38,170 bases of DNA from Acetobacteraceae bacterium (GTDB taxonomy: Bacteria > Pseudomonadota > Alphaproteobacteria > Acetobacterales > Acetobacteraceae), in the NCBI GenBank assembly GCA_025360065.1, contig JANYCX010000137.1:1-38170 (forward strand). Reading direction: 5' to 3'. This document shows positions 1-8,641 of this stretch, piece after piece; position 1 is the first letter of the stretch; every line of letters starts with the position of its first letter. The translations under genes were made by a program, and so were the position numbers. The notes under the pieces were generated by a model. It did no database searches. It was not told where the DNA came from and was given only the letters and a program-made list of their open reading frames with translations.

Positions 1-2199
1 GCCGGTTGCGGTGGCAAGGCCGGGCGGCACGGCGTGATCTGCCATGCTGTCGAACGCGAATTCGATCATCGGGCGCATGTCATCGGGGGTAACGATGGCG
101 CCACGATGGAAAATGTCGCGGGCGCTGCGCCAGACCAAGGCGGGATCGGCATATACGGCGGCCGTGCCTGGCATCGTGGCGCGCAACCAGTTGGCTTCGG
201 GCTGTTCGACGGCGTCCGGCGAGACGATCAGTAATTCCGGGATGCCCATCGGTCGTGCGTCGCGCTTATGGCGCCACAGCCGGCCGGCGCGCTGGATCAA
301 CAGATCGGCAGGCGCGATGTCGGTGCAGAGAAGATCGAAGTCCAGATCCAGGCTTTGTTCGATCACCTGGGTCGCCACCAGCACGCCACACCGGTCGGCT
401 GCGGTGCCGCTGGGGCCGAAACGGCGGAGCACCTCGGCTTCAATCGCCAGCCGGTCCGACATTGCGAACCGCGCATGGAACAGCAGCGCGTTGACGCCGC
501 GGGCACGCAGCGCCTCAGTCGCCGCGATTGCGTCATCGACGGTGTTGCGGACCCAGGCAATGGCGGCTCCCGATGTGGATGCGGCGACGATACGGCCGAT
601 GGCGGCATCGGGGCCGTCCAGCCGGGTGACGGTGACGCGGCGGGGCAAACCGTCGCGCGCCGCGCAGGGGGTTTCGCTGAGGCCATCACGGCCGATCAGG
701 GTTGCCAGCGGATAGGCGGCAGATGTCAGCGGCGCGGGACCGTGTCCGAGCCCGTTGCGGAACGCATCCGCGAGGCCCTGGCGCACGGCGTGTGGCAAAG
801 TGGCCGACAACAAGATGGCCGAGCCGCCAAGGGCCGCATGAAAGCGCAGCAGGGCGATCATTTCACGCTGCATATAGGCATCGAAGGCGTGCGCTTCGTC
901 GATAATCAACACCTTGCCGGCCAGTCCCCAGAGCCGCAGTGGCGCCTGCCGCACCGGCAGTGCTGCCAGCAACGCCTGATCGAGCGTGCCGACCCCGATT
1001 TGCGCCAGCAAGCTGCGCCGGCGGTCTTCGGCGAGCCAGGCCGCGCAATGGGCCTCGGCCGGATCATCGGCGGGATCGGTTGAGGTCGGCTGCGATGGCA
1101 GAGTCGGATCCGGCGCGATGGCGGCCGCAAAGTCCTGGTTCAACCCGGCACGGCCATGCGCGAGGGCGAGGGATGGATGGGTCGCCGGATCGAACAGGCC
1201 ACGATATGAACGCGACAGCCGGCCGAACATGGCGTTGGCCGTTGCCATTGTGGGCAGGCCCATGAAAACGCCGTGCGCCCGGCCGTCAGCGATCAACCGA
1301 TGGGCCAGGGTGATCGCGGCCTCGGTCTTGCCGCTGCCGGTAAGGTCTTCGATCACCGCCAGAACCGGACCCGCCGGCAGATCAATCGCTTCCGCCCAGC
1401 GCTGCACCGGCGACGGAGTGGCGATGGCAGGGAACAAGGCGCGCAAGCCGGCATAGGGCGCGGGTTGCAGTGCGGCGAGGCCCGCAGATCGAACTGCGGC
1501 TGCGGCTTGCGGTAATGCACGGGCGTGCCAGTAGTCGGCGATATTGTCGGACGCAGCGTAGGGGAACCACGCTTGGCGTGATCCGATCCAATCGGCGACA
1601 GTGGTCAGGCCCGCGAGATGCCAGCTGAGGCGCGTAACATCCTTTTCGTCTGCCGGTAACGGAAACGGTGCGGGATTGAACAGTGCGAGCAGGTCCGCGA
1701 CGAATTCGCCGATCGCGGCCACGCAGCCGCCACACACGATATTCGCTGGCAAAGGACTGTCAAGCGTGGCCGCGGGGCGGCCGTGATGCCCCGCCAGGGC
1801 AGCAAGGATGCGGCTGCGGGAGGCCTTGGACCAGCCGTGCCCTGCTAAGCGTGGTGGGAAAATCCGGTTGAGGGTTTCATCGAGCATGCGATGCATGATC
1901 GCGCCGCCGACAGCATCATGCCGCGGGCCGGCTGGCACGCCGGCGCCGGGAAGCGGCCCGAGAGCGGATTGCGGCCAATGTGCAGGCACTTTTCCCTGAA
2001 ACGGACGGGAGAATTTGCCAATGTCATGCAAGGCGACAAGAAACGCGAGGGTGTTGGGGTCCAAACCATAGTTGGCTGGCAGCCCGAGCGTGACGGCGAC
2101 AGCGGCCACATCGAGCGAATGTGCGGCGAGCGAGTGCATGCGCAGGGCACCTGCCTCGTCCGGCTGGGCTTTTCCCCAGAAAGTTTGGTAATTCATCAT
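1..2199 (-). CDS. cas3: CRISPR-associated helicase/nuclease Cas3, type I-E (3' end outside window)
   Basis: Cas3 is recruited by Cascade to an R-loop and unwinds and degrades target DNA. The frame is open from the start at 2199 to the left edge (733 codons; I-E Cas3 is usually near 900 aa, so the C-terminus is missing). The N-terminal HD nuclease domain shows H27, the HDIGK motif (H58-D59), a later HDAVGGA and GHHGRP. The SF2 helicase follows with TPSPVQ, Walker A DLTGSGKTE, GLPTMATANAM, the DEAH box in VLIIDEAHAFDAYM, EQSLDLDFD and motif VI LIQRAGRLWRH. The GLPTMATANAM and DYWHAR segments are typical of subtype I-E. The start fits the family N-terminus (NYQTFWGKA), and a second ATG follows at 2196. 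No Shine-Dalgarno is visible; a hairpin abuts the start. The remaining cas genes should lie to the left. Confidence 0.95.
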   Translation of the reverse strand, partial: MMNYQTFWGKAQPDEAGALRMHSLAAHSLDVAAVAVTLGLPANYGLDPNTLAFLVALHDIGKFSRPFQGKVPAHWPQSALGPLPGAGVPAGPRHDAVGGAIMHRMLDETLNRIFPPRLAGHGWSKASRSRILAALAGHHGRPAATLDSPLPANIVCGGCVAAIGEFVADLLALFNPAPFPLPADEKDVTRLSWHLAGLTTVADWIGSRQAWFPYAASDNIADYWHARALPQAAAAVRSAGLAALQPAPYAGLRALFPAIATPSPVQRWAEAIDLPAGPVLAVIEDLTGSGKTEAAITLAHRLIADGRAHGVFMGLPTMATANAMFGRLSRSYRGLFDPATHPSLALAHGRAGLNQDFAAAIAPDPTLPSQPTSTDPADDPAEAHCAAWLAEDRRRSLLAQIGVGTLDQALLAALPVRQAPLRLWGLAGKVLIIDEAHAFDAYMQREMIALLRFHAALGGSAILLSATLPHAVRQGLADAFRNGLGHGPAPLTSAAYPLATLIGRDGLSETPCAARDGLPRRVTVTRLDGPDAAIGRIVAASTSGAAIAWVRNTVDDAIAATEALRARGVNALLFHARFAMSDRLAIEAEVLRRFGPSGTAADRCGVLVATQVIEQSLDLDFDLLCTDIAPADLLIQRAGRLWRHKRDARPMGIPELLIVSPDAVEQPEANWLRATMPGTAAVYADPALVWRSARDIFHRGAIVTPDDMRPMIEFAFDSMADHAVPPGLATATG

Positions 2200-2201
2200 G
2201 T

Positions 2202-2254
2202 AATACCAAGCGCCCTTGATGTTGACCCAAGAAGACTGGGTCAACAGCGCTTGG
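2202..2254. repeat. REP-like hairpin, copy 1, abutting the cas3 start
   Basis: An imperfect palindrome begins with AATACCAAGCGC. The outer stem pairs CCAAGCGC (2206-2213) with GCGCTTGG (2247-2254). A perfect inner stem pairs GTTGACCCA (2221-2229) with TGGGTCAAC (2237-2245) around a 7-base loop. It shares its AATACCAAGCGCCC head with copy 2. It ends 3 bases from the cas3 initiation codon, where a ribosome-binding site would be expected. REP is a structural label; a MITE remnant is also possible. Confidence 0.7.
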
Positions 2255-2299
2255 AATAAGTCTTTGCTTGGCGCACCGCCGCCGGCCAACCCGGTGCGC

Positions 2300-2352
2300 A
2301 ATACCAAGCGCCCGAATGAGTGGAAGAGTCAGTCATTCGGGCGCTTGGTATT
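2300..2352. repeat. REP-like hairpin, copy 2, perfect 20-bp arms
   Basis: A perfect inverted repeat with 20-base arms (2300-2319 and 2333-2352) and a 13-base loop. The left arm begins AATACCAAGCGCCC and the right arm ends GGGCGCTTGGTATT. The same head motif opens copy 1 about 98 bases to the left and recurs at the gapR stop codon near 30537. This is the layout of a dispersed intergenic palindrome family. Confidence 0.8.
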
Positions 2353-2536
2353 ATACATGGCTCGGGCGATCCTTCTGATGTCTGACCCGGATGTGGCGCA
2401 GGTCTGCCGATTGCGCAAGGTTCCAGCAAAAGTGCTGCGGTGCGGTGCTGTCATACGATTGCCATCAAAGCATCATCGCCGTGTCGCGCCGGGCTGCTAC
2501 CTCGCGGTTTCCAAACAAAAAGCGGAGTCCTCCCCC
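2353..2536. other. leader region of the peptide importer operon
   Basis: Together with the two hairpins this is the 337-base gap between the divergent cas3 and importer genes. The frame of the first binding protein stays open upstream to 2216, but that segment runs through the palindromes and has no protein character. I see no convincing -35/-10 pair, riboswitch or small gene. A GGAG at 2524-2527 is the likely ribosome-binding site for the ATG at 2537. Confidence 0.5.
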
Positions 2537-4168
2537 ATGGTGCGCAAGATCAGCCGTCGCCACACGTTCAAGCTCGCCGCCGTCGCGGCCGCGGTGCCGC
2601 GCTTTGCTATCGGGCAAAGTGACACCCGCCCAAGCATCACCATCGCGGTGCAGAAAATCGCCAATTCCAACACGCTGGATTGCCTGCGCGAGCAATCCAA
2701 CCTTGGCACCCGCATGATGCCAATGTTCGTGGAACGATTGATCGACCTCGATTATCAGGGGCAACTGACCTCCAAGCCTGGCCTCGCCACCGAATGGCGC
2801 CGGATTGACGACAAGACGGTGGAATTCAAGCTGCGCCAGGGCGTAAAAATGCATGATGGCCGGGACTTCACCGCCGATGACGTGGCGATGAGCTTTTCGG
2901 CTGCCCGCATGTTCGGCGATACCCGCCCCACCGTGCAGGGCAAAACCTTGCCGTTGTCGGGCCAGATCATTTCAACCTCGGCGAGCCGTGAACTGCCGCG
3001 CGAAATCCCGCCGGTGTCGCGCCGCCTGTTCCCGGCTTTTGACCGGGTCGATATTATCGACAAACACACCGTGCGGATGGTCAATGGCACCCCCGATGTG
3101 ACACTCGAAGGCCGCATGTCAGCCTCGGGCGCCGGTGTGGTCAGCGGTCGGGCATTCGCCGATGCGGCGAGTTGGAATGAGTATGCGCGCAAGCCCATCG
3201 GCTCAGGCCCCTACAAGGTGCGCAGCTTCGCCGCCGACAGCACCCTGATCCTGGACGCGCATGACGAGTATTGGGGTGGCCGCCCGCCGATCAAAACGCT
3301 CCGCCTGGTCGAAGTGCCCGAAGTGTCGAGCCGGGTCGCGGGGCTGTTATCGGGTGAGTTTCAGTTCGCCTGCGATATGCCGCCCGATCAGATCCGCGAT
3401 ATCGAGCGTAATCCCGCCTTCGAAGTGCAGGGCGGCACCATTCCCAATCACCGCCTTACCGCGTTCGACAAAAACCATGCTCAGCTGCGCGACCCGAGGG
3501 TGCGCCAGGCGATGACCCATGCGATTGATCGGAAAGCCATCGTCGAAAGCCTGTGGTCGGGCCGCACCCGGGTGCCGGCTGGGCTGCAATGGGAATTTTA
3601 CGGTGACATGTTCGTGCCCGACTGGTCGGTGCCGGAATTCGACGTCGCCCGCGCCCGCGCCTTGGTTAAGGCATCGGGCTACAAGGGCGACCCGATCCCC
3701 TACCGGTTGCTGTCGAACTATTACACCAACCAGGTTTTCACTGCCCAGGCGCTGGTGGAAATGTGGCGCGACGTCGGGCTCAACGTGCAGATCAACATGA
3801 AGGAAAACTGGAGCCAGATTCTCGAACGCGGCACTGATCGCGGCATTCGTGACTGGTCGAACTCGGCGGTGTTCTCGGACCCGGTGTCGTCGCTGGTCAG
3901 CCAGCACGGCCCGAATGGCGAACAGCAGCAATATGGCGAATGGACCAATGCCGAGTTGAACACGCTGTCGCTTGAGCTTGAGACCAGCACCGACCGTCCG
4001 CGCCGCAAGCAGGTCTTCGCCAGGATGCTGCAAATCGCCGAACGCGAGGACCCAGCCTATACTGTGCTGCACCAGAACGCGACCTTCACCGCCAAGCGTA
4101 AAGACATCAAGTGGAAGGCGGCGCCGTCGTTCGCGATGGATTTCCGCGCCACCAATTGGGGGGCCTAG
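2537..4168 (+). CDS. ABC transporter peptide-binding protein, SBP family 5 (first paralogue)
   Basis: A periplasmic solute-binding protein of the DppA/OppA type that delivers peptides to the membrane components encoded downstream (543 aa). The N-terminus has a twin-arginine-like export signal (SRRHTF followed by an alanine-rich stretch ending near FAIGQ). Family-5 landmarks follow: WRRIDDKTVEFKLRQGVKMHDG, FTADDV, GSGPYKV, DEYWGGRPP and DPRVRQAM. The ATG at 2537 is chosen because it starts the export signal and has GGAG 9 bases upstream. It is closely similar to the second binding protein at 6153-7709 but carries about 30 extra residues after the FSAARMFGD segment. Substrate specificity cannot be read from sequence. 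Confidence 0.9.
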   Translation: MVRKISRRHTFKLAAVAAAVPRFAIGQSDTRPSITIAVQKIANSNTLDCLREQSNLGTRMMPMFVERLIDLDYQGQLTSKPGLATEWRRIDDKTVEFKLRQGVKMHDGRDFTADDVAMSFSAARMFGDTRPTVQGKTLPLSGQIISTSASRELPREIPPVSRRLFPAFDRVDIIDKHTVRMVNGTPDVTLEGRMSASGAGVVSGRAFADAASWNEYARKPIGSGPYKVRSFAADSTLILDAHDEYWGGRPPIKTLRLVEVPEVSSRVAGLLSGEFQFACDMPPDQIRDIERNPAFEVQGGTIPNHRLTAFDKNHAQLRDPRVRQAMTHAIDRKAIVESLWSGRTRVPAGLQWEFYGDMFVPDWSVPEFDVARARALVKASGYKGDPIPYRLLSNYYTNQVFTAQALVEMWRDVGLNVQINMKENWSQILERGTDRGIRDWSNSAVFSDPVSSLVSQHGPNGEQQQYGEWTNAELNTLSLELETSTDRPRRKQVFARMLQIAEREDPAYTVLHQNATFTAKRKDIKWKAAPSFAMDFRATNWGA

Positions 4169-4228
4169 ACCCTGAGCCCGCAAGACCACGCTTTCCCGAT
4201 GCCGGCGTTTGGCGTTCAATCATCGGTG

Positions 4229-5179
4229 ATGGAGAATTTAATCAGCATACGCGGCCTCACGGTTGCGTTTGACGGCGTGCCAGCCTTGCGCGGGATCGAT
4301 CTGGACGTCCAACCTGGCGAGGCGGTCGGGCTGGTCGGCGAAAGTGGCTGCGGCAAGTCGGTGACCTGGCTTGCCGCCCTCGGGCTGCTGCCGGGCCACG
4401 CGGCTGTCGGCGGCAGCGTGCGGCTCGGCGGGCAGGAATTGCTCGGTGCGCCGGCACAAACCCTGGACAAGGTGCGTGGCGGCCGGGTGGCGATGATTTT
4501 CCAGGACCCGGCGAGCGCGCTTAATCCGGTGATCCGGGTTGGGCGGCAGGTCGAGGAAGCCTTGCGCCTGCACCGTGGACTGACCGGCGCGGCGGCGCGG
4601 GCCGAGGCGCGGCGGCTGTTCGAGCAGGTCGGCATTCCCGATCCTGCCGGACGGCTGAACAGCTTCGCGCATGAGATGTCGGGTGGGCAGAACCAGCGGG
4701 TGATGATCGCCATGGCACTCGCCGGGCGGCCCGATCTGCTGATCGCCGATGAACCCACCACCGCGCTTGATGCCACAATCCAGGCGCAAATCCTCGATTT
4801 GCTGCGCCGGGTGCAACAGGATCACGGCATGGCGCTGGTGCTGATCAGCCACGATCTTGGCGTGGTTGCCGATCTTTGCTCCAAGGTTGGCGTGATGTAT
4901 GCCGGGCGAATGATCGAGCACGGTTCGGCGGAGCAGATTTTTCAGTCCCCGTCCCATCCCTACACACGAGGCCTGCTCGCGGCTTTGCCGGAAATGATCG
5001 GGCCGCGGCGGCGGCTTGAAGCGATCCAGGGCGCGGTGCCCAACCCGGCCGACATGCTGCCGGGCTGCGCATTCGCGCCACGCTGCACCCAGGCGGGCAG
5101 CGATTGCGATGCCGGCACGCCGGATTTGCGGCGGGTCGCCGGCGGCCATCGCGCCGCCTGCCTGCGGATTGCGGCATGA
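4229..5179 (+). CDS. peptide ABC transporter ATPase, DppD-like
   Basis: The first of two cytoplasmic ATPases energising peptide import (316 aa from this start). It has Walker [10 protein letters not shown]-loop MIFQDPASALNP, signature MSGGQNQR (M in place of the usual L), Walker B LLIADEPTTALD and H-loop ISHDLG. The C-terminal oligopeptide-ATPase extension has the cysteine pattern GCAFAPRC followed by another Cys. An upstream in-frame ATG at 4199 would add ten residues (MPAFGVQSSV) that do not look like the family; 4229 gives the normal start MENLISIRGLTV. Neither has a good ribosome-binding site. The stop overlaps the next start as ATGA. Confidence 0.92.
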   Translation: MENLISIRGLTVAFDGVPALRGIDLDVQPGEAVGLVGESGCGKSVTWLAALGLLPGHAAVGGSVRLGGQELLGAPAQTLDKVRGGRVAMIFQDPASALNPVIRVGRQVEEALRLHRGLTGAAARAEARRLFEQVGIPDPAGRLNSFAHEMSGGQNQRVMIAMALAGRPDLLIADEPTTALDATIQAQILDLLRRVQQDHGMALVLISHDLGVVADLCSKVGVMYAGRMIEHGSAEQIFQSPSHPYTRGLLAALPEMIGPRRRLEAIQGAVPNPADMLPGCAFAPRCTQAGSDCDAGTPDLRRVAGGHRAACLRIAA

Positions 5180-6156
5180 CGGCTCTATTGCGGCTCGATG
5201 CGGTTGCCAAAATCTATCCCGGCCAGCGCGGCCTGTTCCACAAGGCGCCCGATGTCCGCGCCGTTGACGGCGTAAGCCTGGTGGTCGAGGCCGGCCGCAC
5301 CTTGGGCATTGTCGGGGAGTCCGGCTGCGGCAAATCCACCCTCGGGCGATTGGCGCTTGGCTTGGAACGCCCGAGCGAGGGATTGGTGGAATTCGACGGC
5401 GCGCCAATGCCGCCACCGGGTTCGGATGCGTGGCGGCGCTTGCGCGCCCGGATGCAGCTGGTGTTTCAGGACCCGCTCGGCGCACTCGACCGGCGCCTGA
5501 CAATTGCGCGTCAGATCGAGGAGCCATTGGTCATTCACGGCATTGGCGATGCCGCCGCGCGGCGGGCCAGGGTGGCGCAATTGCTGATCGATGTCGGCCT
5601 CGGGGAAAATCTTGCCGCGCGCCATCCGCATGCCTTATCCGGCGGGCAGCGCCAGCGCGCGGTGTTGGCCCGGGCGCTGGCGACCGATCCGGCGCTGCTG
5701 GTCTGCGATGAACCGGTATCTGCGCTCGATGTCTCAATCCAGGCGCAGGTCGTCAACATGCTGATCGACCTGCAAAAGGCGCGCGGCATTGCGATGATGT
5801 TCATCAGCCATGATCTTAAAGTGGTGCGCCAGGTCAGCGACACGGTCGCGGTGATGTATCTTGGCCGGATTGTCGAGCAGGGGGAGGCGGATCAGGTGCT
5901 GGCCGCGCCGCAGCATCCCTATACGCGCGCGCTTGTTTCAGCAGTGCCAACGCCAGGGCGGACGGCGCGGGAACGTATCGTGCTGGTGGGCGATCCGCCC
6001 AATCCGGCGGCACGGCCCAGCGGCTGCGCGTTTCACCCGCGTTGCCCGGTGGCGATCGCGGCGTGCGCGGTCGAAACCCCGACCTTGCGCGCCATGCCGG
6101 ACGGGCGTTCTGTCGCCTGCCATCTGGCGCAACCAAACATGGACCTTGCCGCATGA
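5176..6156 (+). CDS. peptide ABC transporter ATPase, DppF-like
   Basis: The second ATPase of the importer, expected to pair with the preceding one (326 aa). It shows Walker [11 protein letters not shown]-loop [13 protein letters not shown], signature LSGGQRQR, Walker [14 protein letters not shown]-loop ISHDLK and the C-terminal oligopeptide-ATPase cysteine segment [14 protein letters not shown]. The ATG at 5176 overlaps the upstream stop by four bases, and the gene ends in the same ATGA overlap with the next gene, so translation is probably coupled along the operon. Confidence 0.93.
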   Translation: MTALLRLDAVAKIYPGQRGLFHKAPDVRAVDGVSLVVEAGRTLGIVGESGCGKSTLGRLALGLERPSEGLVEFDGAPMPPPGSDAWRRLRARMQLVFQDPLGALDRRLTIARQIEEPLVIHGIGDAAARRARVAQLLIDVGLGENLAARHPHALSGGQRQRAVLARALATDPALLVCDEPVSALDVSIQAQVVNMLIDLQKARGIAMMFISHDLKVVRQVSDTVAVMYLGRIVEQGEADQVLAAPQHPYTRALVSAVPTPGRTARERIVLVGDPPNPAARPSGCAFHPRCPVAIAACAVETPTLRAMPDGRSVACHLAQPNMDLAA

Positions 6157-7709
6157 CCCATATTACCCGTCGGCTGGCTTTAACTGGAATTGCCGCGACT
6201 TTGCCGCGCTTTGCCATCGGGCAAAGCGTCCAGCGCCCGTCGATCACGGTTGCGGTGCAGAAAATCGCCAACACCAACACCACAGACCCGATGCGGGAGC
6301 AATCGTCGAACGTATCGGAACGCTGGCTCGGCTCGATCCTGGAGAACCTCATCGGGCGCAACCAGCAGGCCCAGTTGGAACGGGTGCCGGCGCTGGCGAC
6401 AGCGTGGCGGCGGATTGATGCGACAACGGTCGAATTGTCGCTGCGGCCCAATGTTGTTCTGCATAATGGCGACATGCTCACCGCCGAGGACGTGGCGTTT
6501 TCATTCGGTTCCGAACGGATGTTCGGCGCCGATGTTCCCGCCGATGTGCGCGCGGTCGCCAGGCGCTACTGGCCGGCGCTGGAGCGGATCGACATCGTTG
6601 ACCGCGCAACGATCCGGGTGGTCAATTCGAAGCCTGATGTTACGCTCGAAGGCCGGCTTTCGGCCGGTGGCGGGCAGATCGTTTCGCGCCGGGCATGGCA
6701 GGAGGCCGGGTCGTGGCAGGCCAATGCGCGGCTGGCCACCGGAAGCGGGCCGTATCGGCTCATCAGCTTCAAGCCCGATAGCGAAATGGTGCTCGAAGCG
6801 CATGACCAGTATTGGGGCGGGCGGCCGCCTTTGCGCCGCATCCGCTTGCTGGAAGTGCCGGAACAGGCGTCGCGCATCGCGGGATTGCGGGCCGGCGAAT
6901 ATCAGTTTGCCTGCGACATTTCCCCCGACCAGATCGGTGAAATCGAACGCGACCCGACGCTCGCCGTCAAAGGCGGGCTGGTACTGAACCACCGCATCCT
7001 GGCCTTCGACAAGCAGCATCCGGCGCTGGTCGATCCGCGGGTGCGGCTTGCCATGGCGCACGCGATCGACGGTCAGGCGATTGTCGAAAGCGTCTGGGCG
7101 GGGCGCGCGAAAGTGCCGGCCGGGCTGCAATGGCCATTCTACGGGCCGATGTTTGTCGAAGGCTGGACGGTGCCGAAATTCGACCCCGCGCTGGCGCAAA
7201 ACCTGCTGCGTGCGGCCGGCTACAAGGGCGATACGATCATCTATCGGGCACGCAATAATTACTACACCGCCGAGATCGCCACCGCGCAGATCCTGGTCGA
7301 AATGTGGCGCGCCGTCGGGCTGAATGTGCAGTTGGAGGTCAAGGAGAATTGGGGCCAGGTGCTGGATAAAGCCGGGCCGCGCGGGGTGCGCGACTGGTCC
7401 AATTCCCCAACCTTCGATGACCCGATCTCGTCCATTGTCAACCAGCATGGCCCCAACGGCGCCCAAGCCGGCAATGGAGAATGGTCGAACACCGAAATGA
7501 ACACCCTGTCGGCGGCCCTTGAATCCGGCACCGACATGGCCGAGCGCAAAAGGATTTTCGCCCGCATGCTGCAAATCTGCGAACGCGACGATCCGGCCTA
7601 TGTGGTGCTGCACCAGAACGCGACCTTCACCGGGTTACGCCGTGATCTGCCGTGGCAGGCGCCACCATCGTTCTTCCTCGACTTTGGACCCAAGGGCTGG
7701 CGCGCATGA
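6153..7709 (+). CDS. ABC transporter peptide-binding protein, SBP family 5 (second paralogue)
   Basis: A second periplasmic binding protein of the same operon (518 aa). It is a clear paralogue of the 2537-4168 product: both contain PRFAIGQS, SITxAVQKIAN, QYWGGRPP or EYWGGRPP, QFACD, VPAGLQW, QHGPNG and LHQNATFT. The N-terminus has a short twin-arginine-like signal (TRRLALTGIAATLPRFAIGQ). It lacks the extra segment of about 30 residues found after FGD in the first copy. Placing a binding protein between the ATPases and the permeases is unusual. Presumably both proteins feed the same permease with different peptides; this is inference from position. Confidence 0.9.
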   Translation: MTHITRRLALTGIAATLPRFAIGQSVQRPSITVAVQKIANTNTTDPMREQSSNVSERWLGSILENLIGRNQQAQLERVPALATAWRRIDATTVELSLRPNVVLHNGDMLTAEDVAFSFGSERMFGADVPADVRAVARRYWPALERIDIVDRATIRVVNSKPDVTLEGRLSAGGGQIVSRRAWQEAGSWQANARLATGSGPYRLISFKPDSEMVLEAHDQYWGGRPPLRRIRLLEVPEQASRIAGLRAGEYQFACDISPDQIGEIERDPTLAVKGGLVLNHRILAFDKQHPALVDPRVRLAMAHAIDGQAIVESVWAGRAKVPAGLQWPFYGPMFVEGWTVPKFDPALAQNLLRAAGYKGDTIIYRARNNYYTAEIATAQILVEMWRAVGLNVQLEVKENWGQVLDKAGPRGVRDWSNSPTFDDPISSIVNQHGPNGAQAGNGEWSNTEMNTLSAALESGTDMAERKRIFARMLQICERDDPAYVVLHQNATFTGLRRDLPWQAPPSFFLDFGPKGWRA

Positions 7710-8641
7710 TCGGCTTCCTCGGGCTTCGCCTGTTGCGCGCCGCATTGACCATCGTCCTGGTGGTGAGCTTCGCCTTCATCGTGCTGCGCCTGTCCGGCGA
7801 TCCGGCGATGACCATCATGTCGCCCGAGGCCCCGCCCGAGGCAATCGCCGCCTTCCGCACCGCCTGGGGCCTGGATCGCCCGGTCTGGGAGCAATATTTC
7901 AGCTATTTCGGTGCCATTCTGCAAGGCGAGTTGGGCCAGTCAATGCGCGATGGGCGGCCGGCGATGGCTGTTGTGCTGGAACGCATTCCGGCGACCCTGA
8001 TGCTCACCATTCCGGCATTGATCGTCAAAGTCGGGATCGGCGTGCCGGCAGGCGTCTTTGCCGCCCTTTACCGCAACAGCTGGATCGACCGGCTGGTGAT
8101 GGCGCTGGCGGTGGCCGGTTTCACCGTGCCAAGCTTTGTGCTCGGTCTGATCCTGGTGCTGATTTTTGCGGTCAGCTTGGGGTGGTTGCCATCGGGTGGC
8201 CAGGATAGCTGGCGCAATATCATTCTGCCGGTGATCACCATGTCGCTTGGCGGGGCGGGGGTGTTGGCCCGGTTTACCCGTTCGGCGATGCTGGAAGTGC
8301 TCGGCCAGCCCTATATCCGCACCGCCACCGCCAAGGGGGTGCCGTGGGCGGCGGTGGTGCGTGGCCACGCGCTGCCCAATGCGGCAATCCCCACTATTAC
8401 CATTGTCGGCTTCATGGTCGGCACCTTGATCGCGGGTGCGGTGGTGGTGGAAAGCGTGTTTTCCTGGCCGGGGGTGGGCCGGCTGCTGGTGGTCGCCGTC
8501 GCCAACCGCGACCTGGCTATTGTGCAATGCATCTTGCTGCTGGTGGCGGTAACGATGGTCACCGCCAATTTTACCGTCGATCTGCTCTATGGCGTGCTTG
8601 ATCCGCGGCTGCGCGGCACGGCCAGCACGGGGGCGCATTAA
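7706..8641 (+). CDS. peptide ABC transporter permease, DppB-like
   Basis: Inner-membrane permease of the BPD_transp_1 family, about six hydrophobic segments in 311 aa. The N-terminal segment (MIGFLGLRLLRAALTIVLV) and the motif DPAMTIM followed by a conserved LGLD-like region (WGLDRPVWEQY) are typical of DppB/OppB. A cytoplasmic coupling (EAA-type) loop lies around TRSAMLEVLGQPYIRTA with AKGVPW. The ATG at 7706 overlaps the binding-protein stop (ATGA), and the stop overlaps the next ATG by one base (TAATG). Confidence 0.93.
   Translation: MIGFLGLRLLRAALTIVLVVSFAFIVLRLSGDPAMTIMSPEAPPEAIAAFRTAWGLDRPVWEQYFSYFGAILQGELGQSMRDGRPAMAVVLERIPATLMLTIPALIVKVGIGVPAGVFAALYRNSWIDRLVMALAVAGFTVPSFVLGLILVLIFAVSLGWLPSGGQDSWRNIILPVITMSLGGAGVLARFTRSAMLEVLGQPYIRTATAKGVPWAAVVRGHALPNAAIPTITIVGFMVGTLIAGAVVVESVFSWPGVGRLLVVAVANRDLAIVQCILLLVAVTMVTANFTVDLLYGVLDPRLRGTASTGAH

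Noticed and set aside
268-1083. A 271-codon plus-strand open frame at the left end
   Set aside because: It is antisense to cas3; the minus frame has all Cas3 motifs and no stop.
2216-2536. An N-terminal extension of the first binding protein
   Set aside because: It would read through the palindromes and put 107 residues before a complete export signal.
1-2536. A CRISPR array next to cas3
   Set aside because: No short repeat recurs at regular 60-base spacing; the two palindromes are unlike type I-E repeats in spacing and number.
4238-5527. A 429-codon minus-strand open frame
   Set aside because: It is antisense to both importer ATPases, which carry full ABC motifs.
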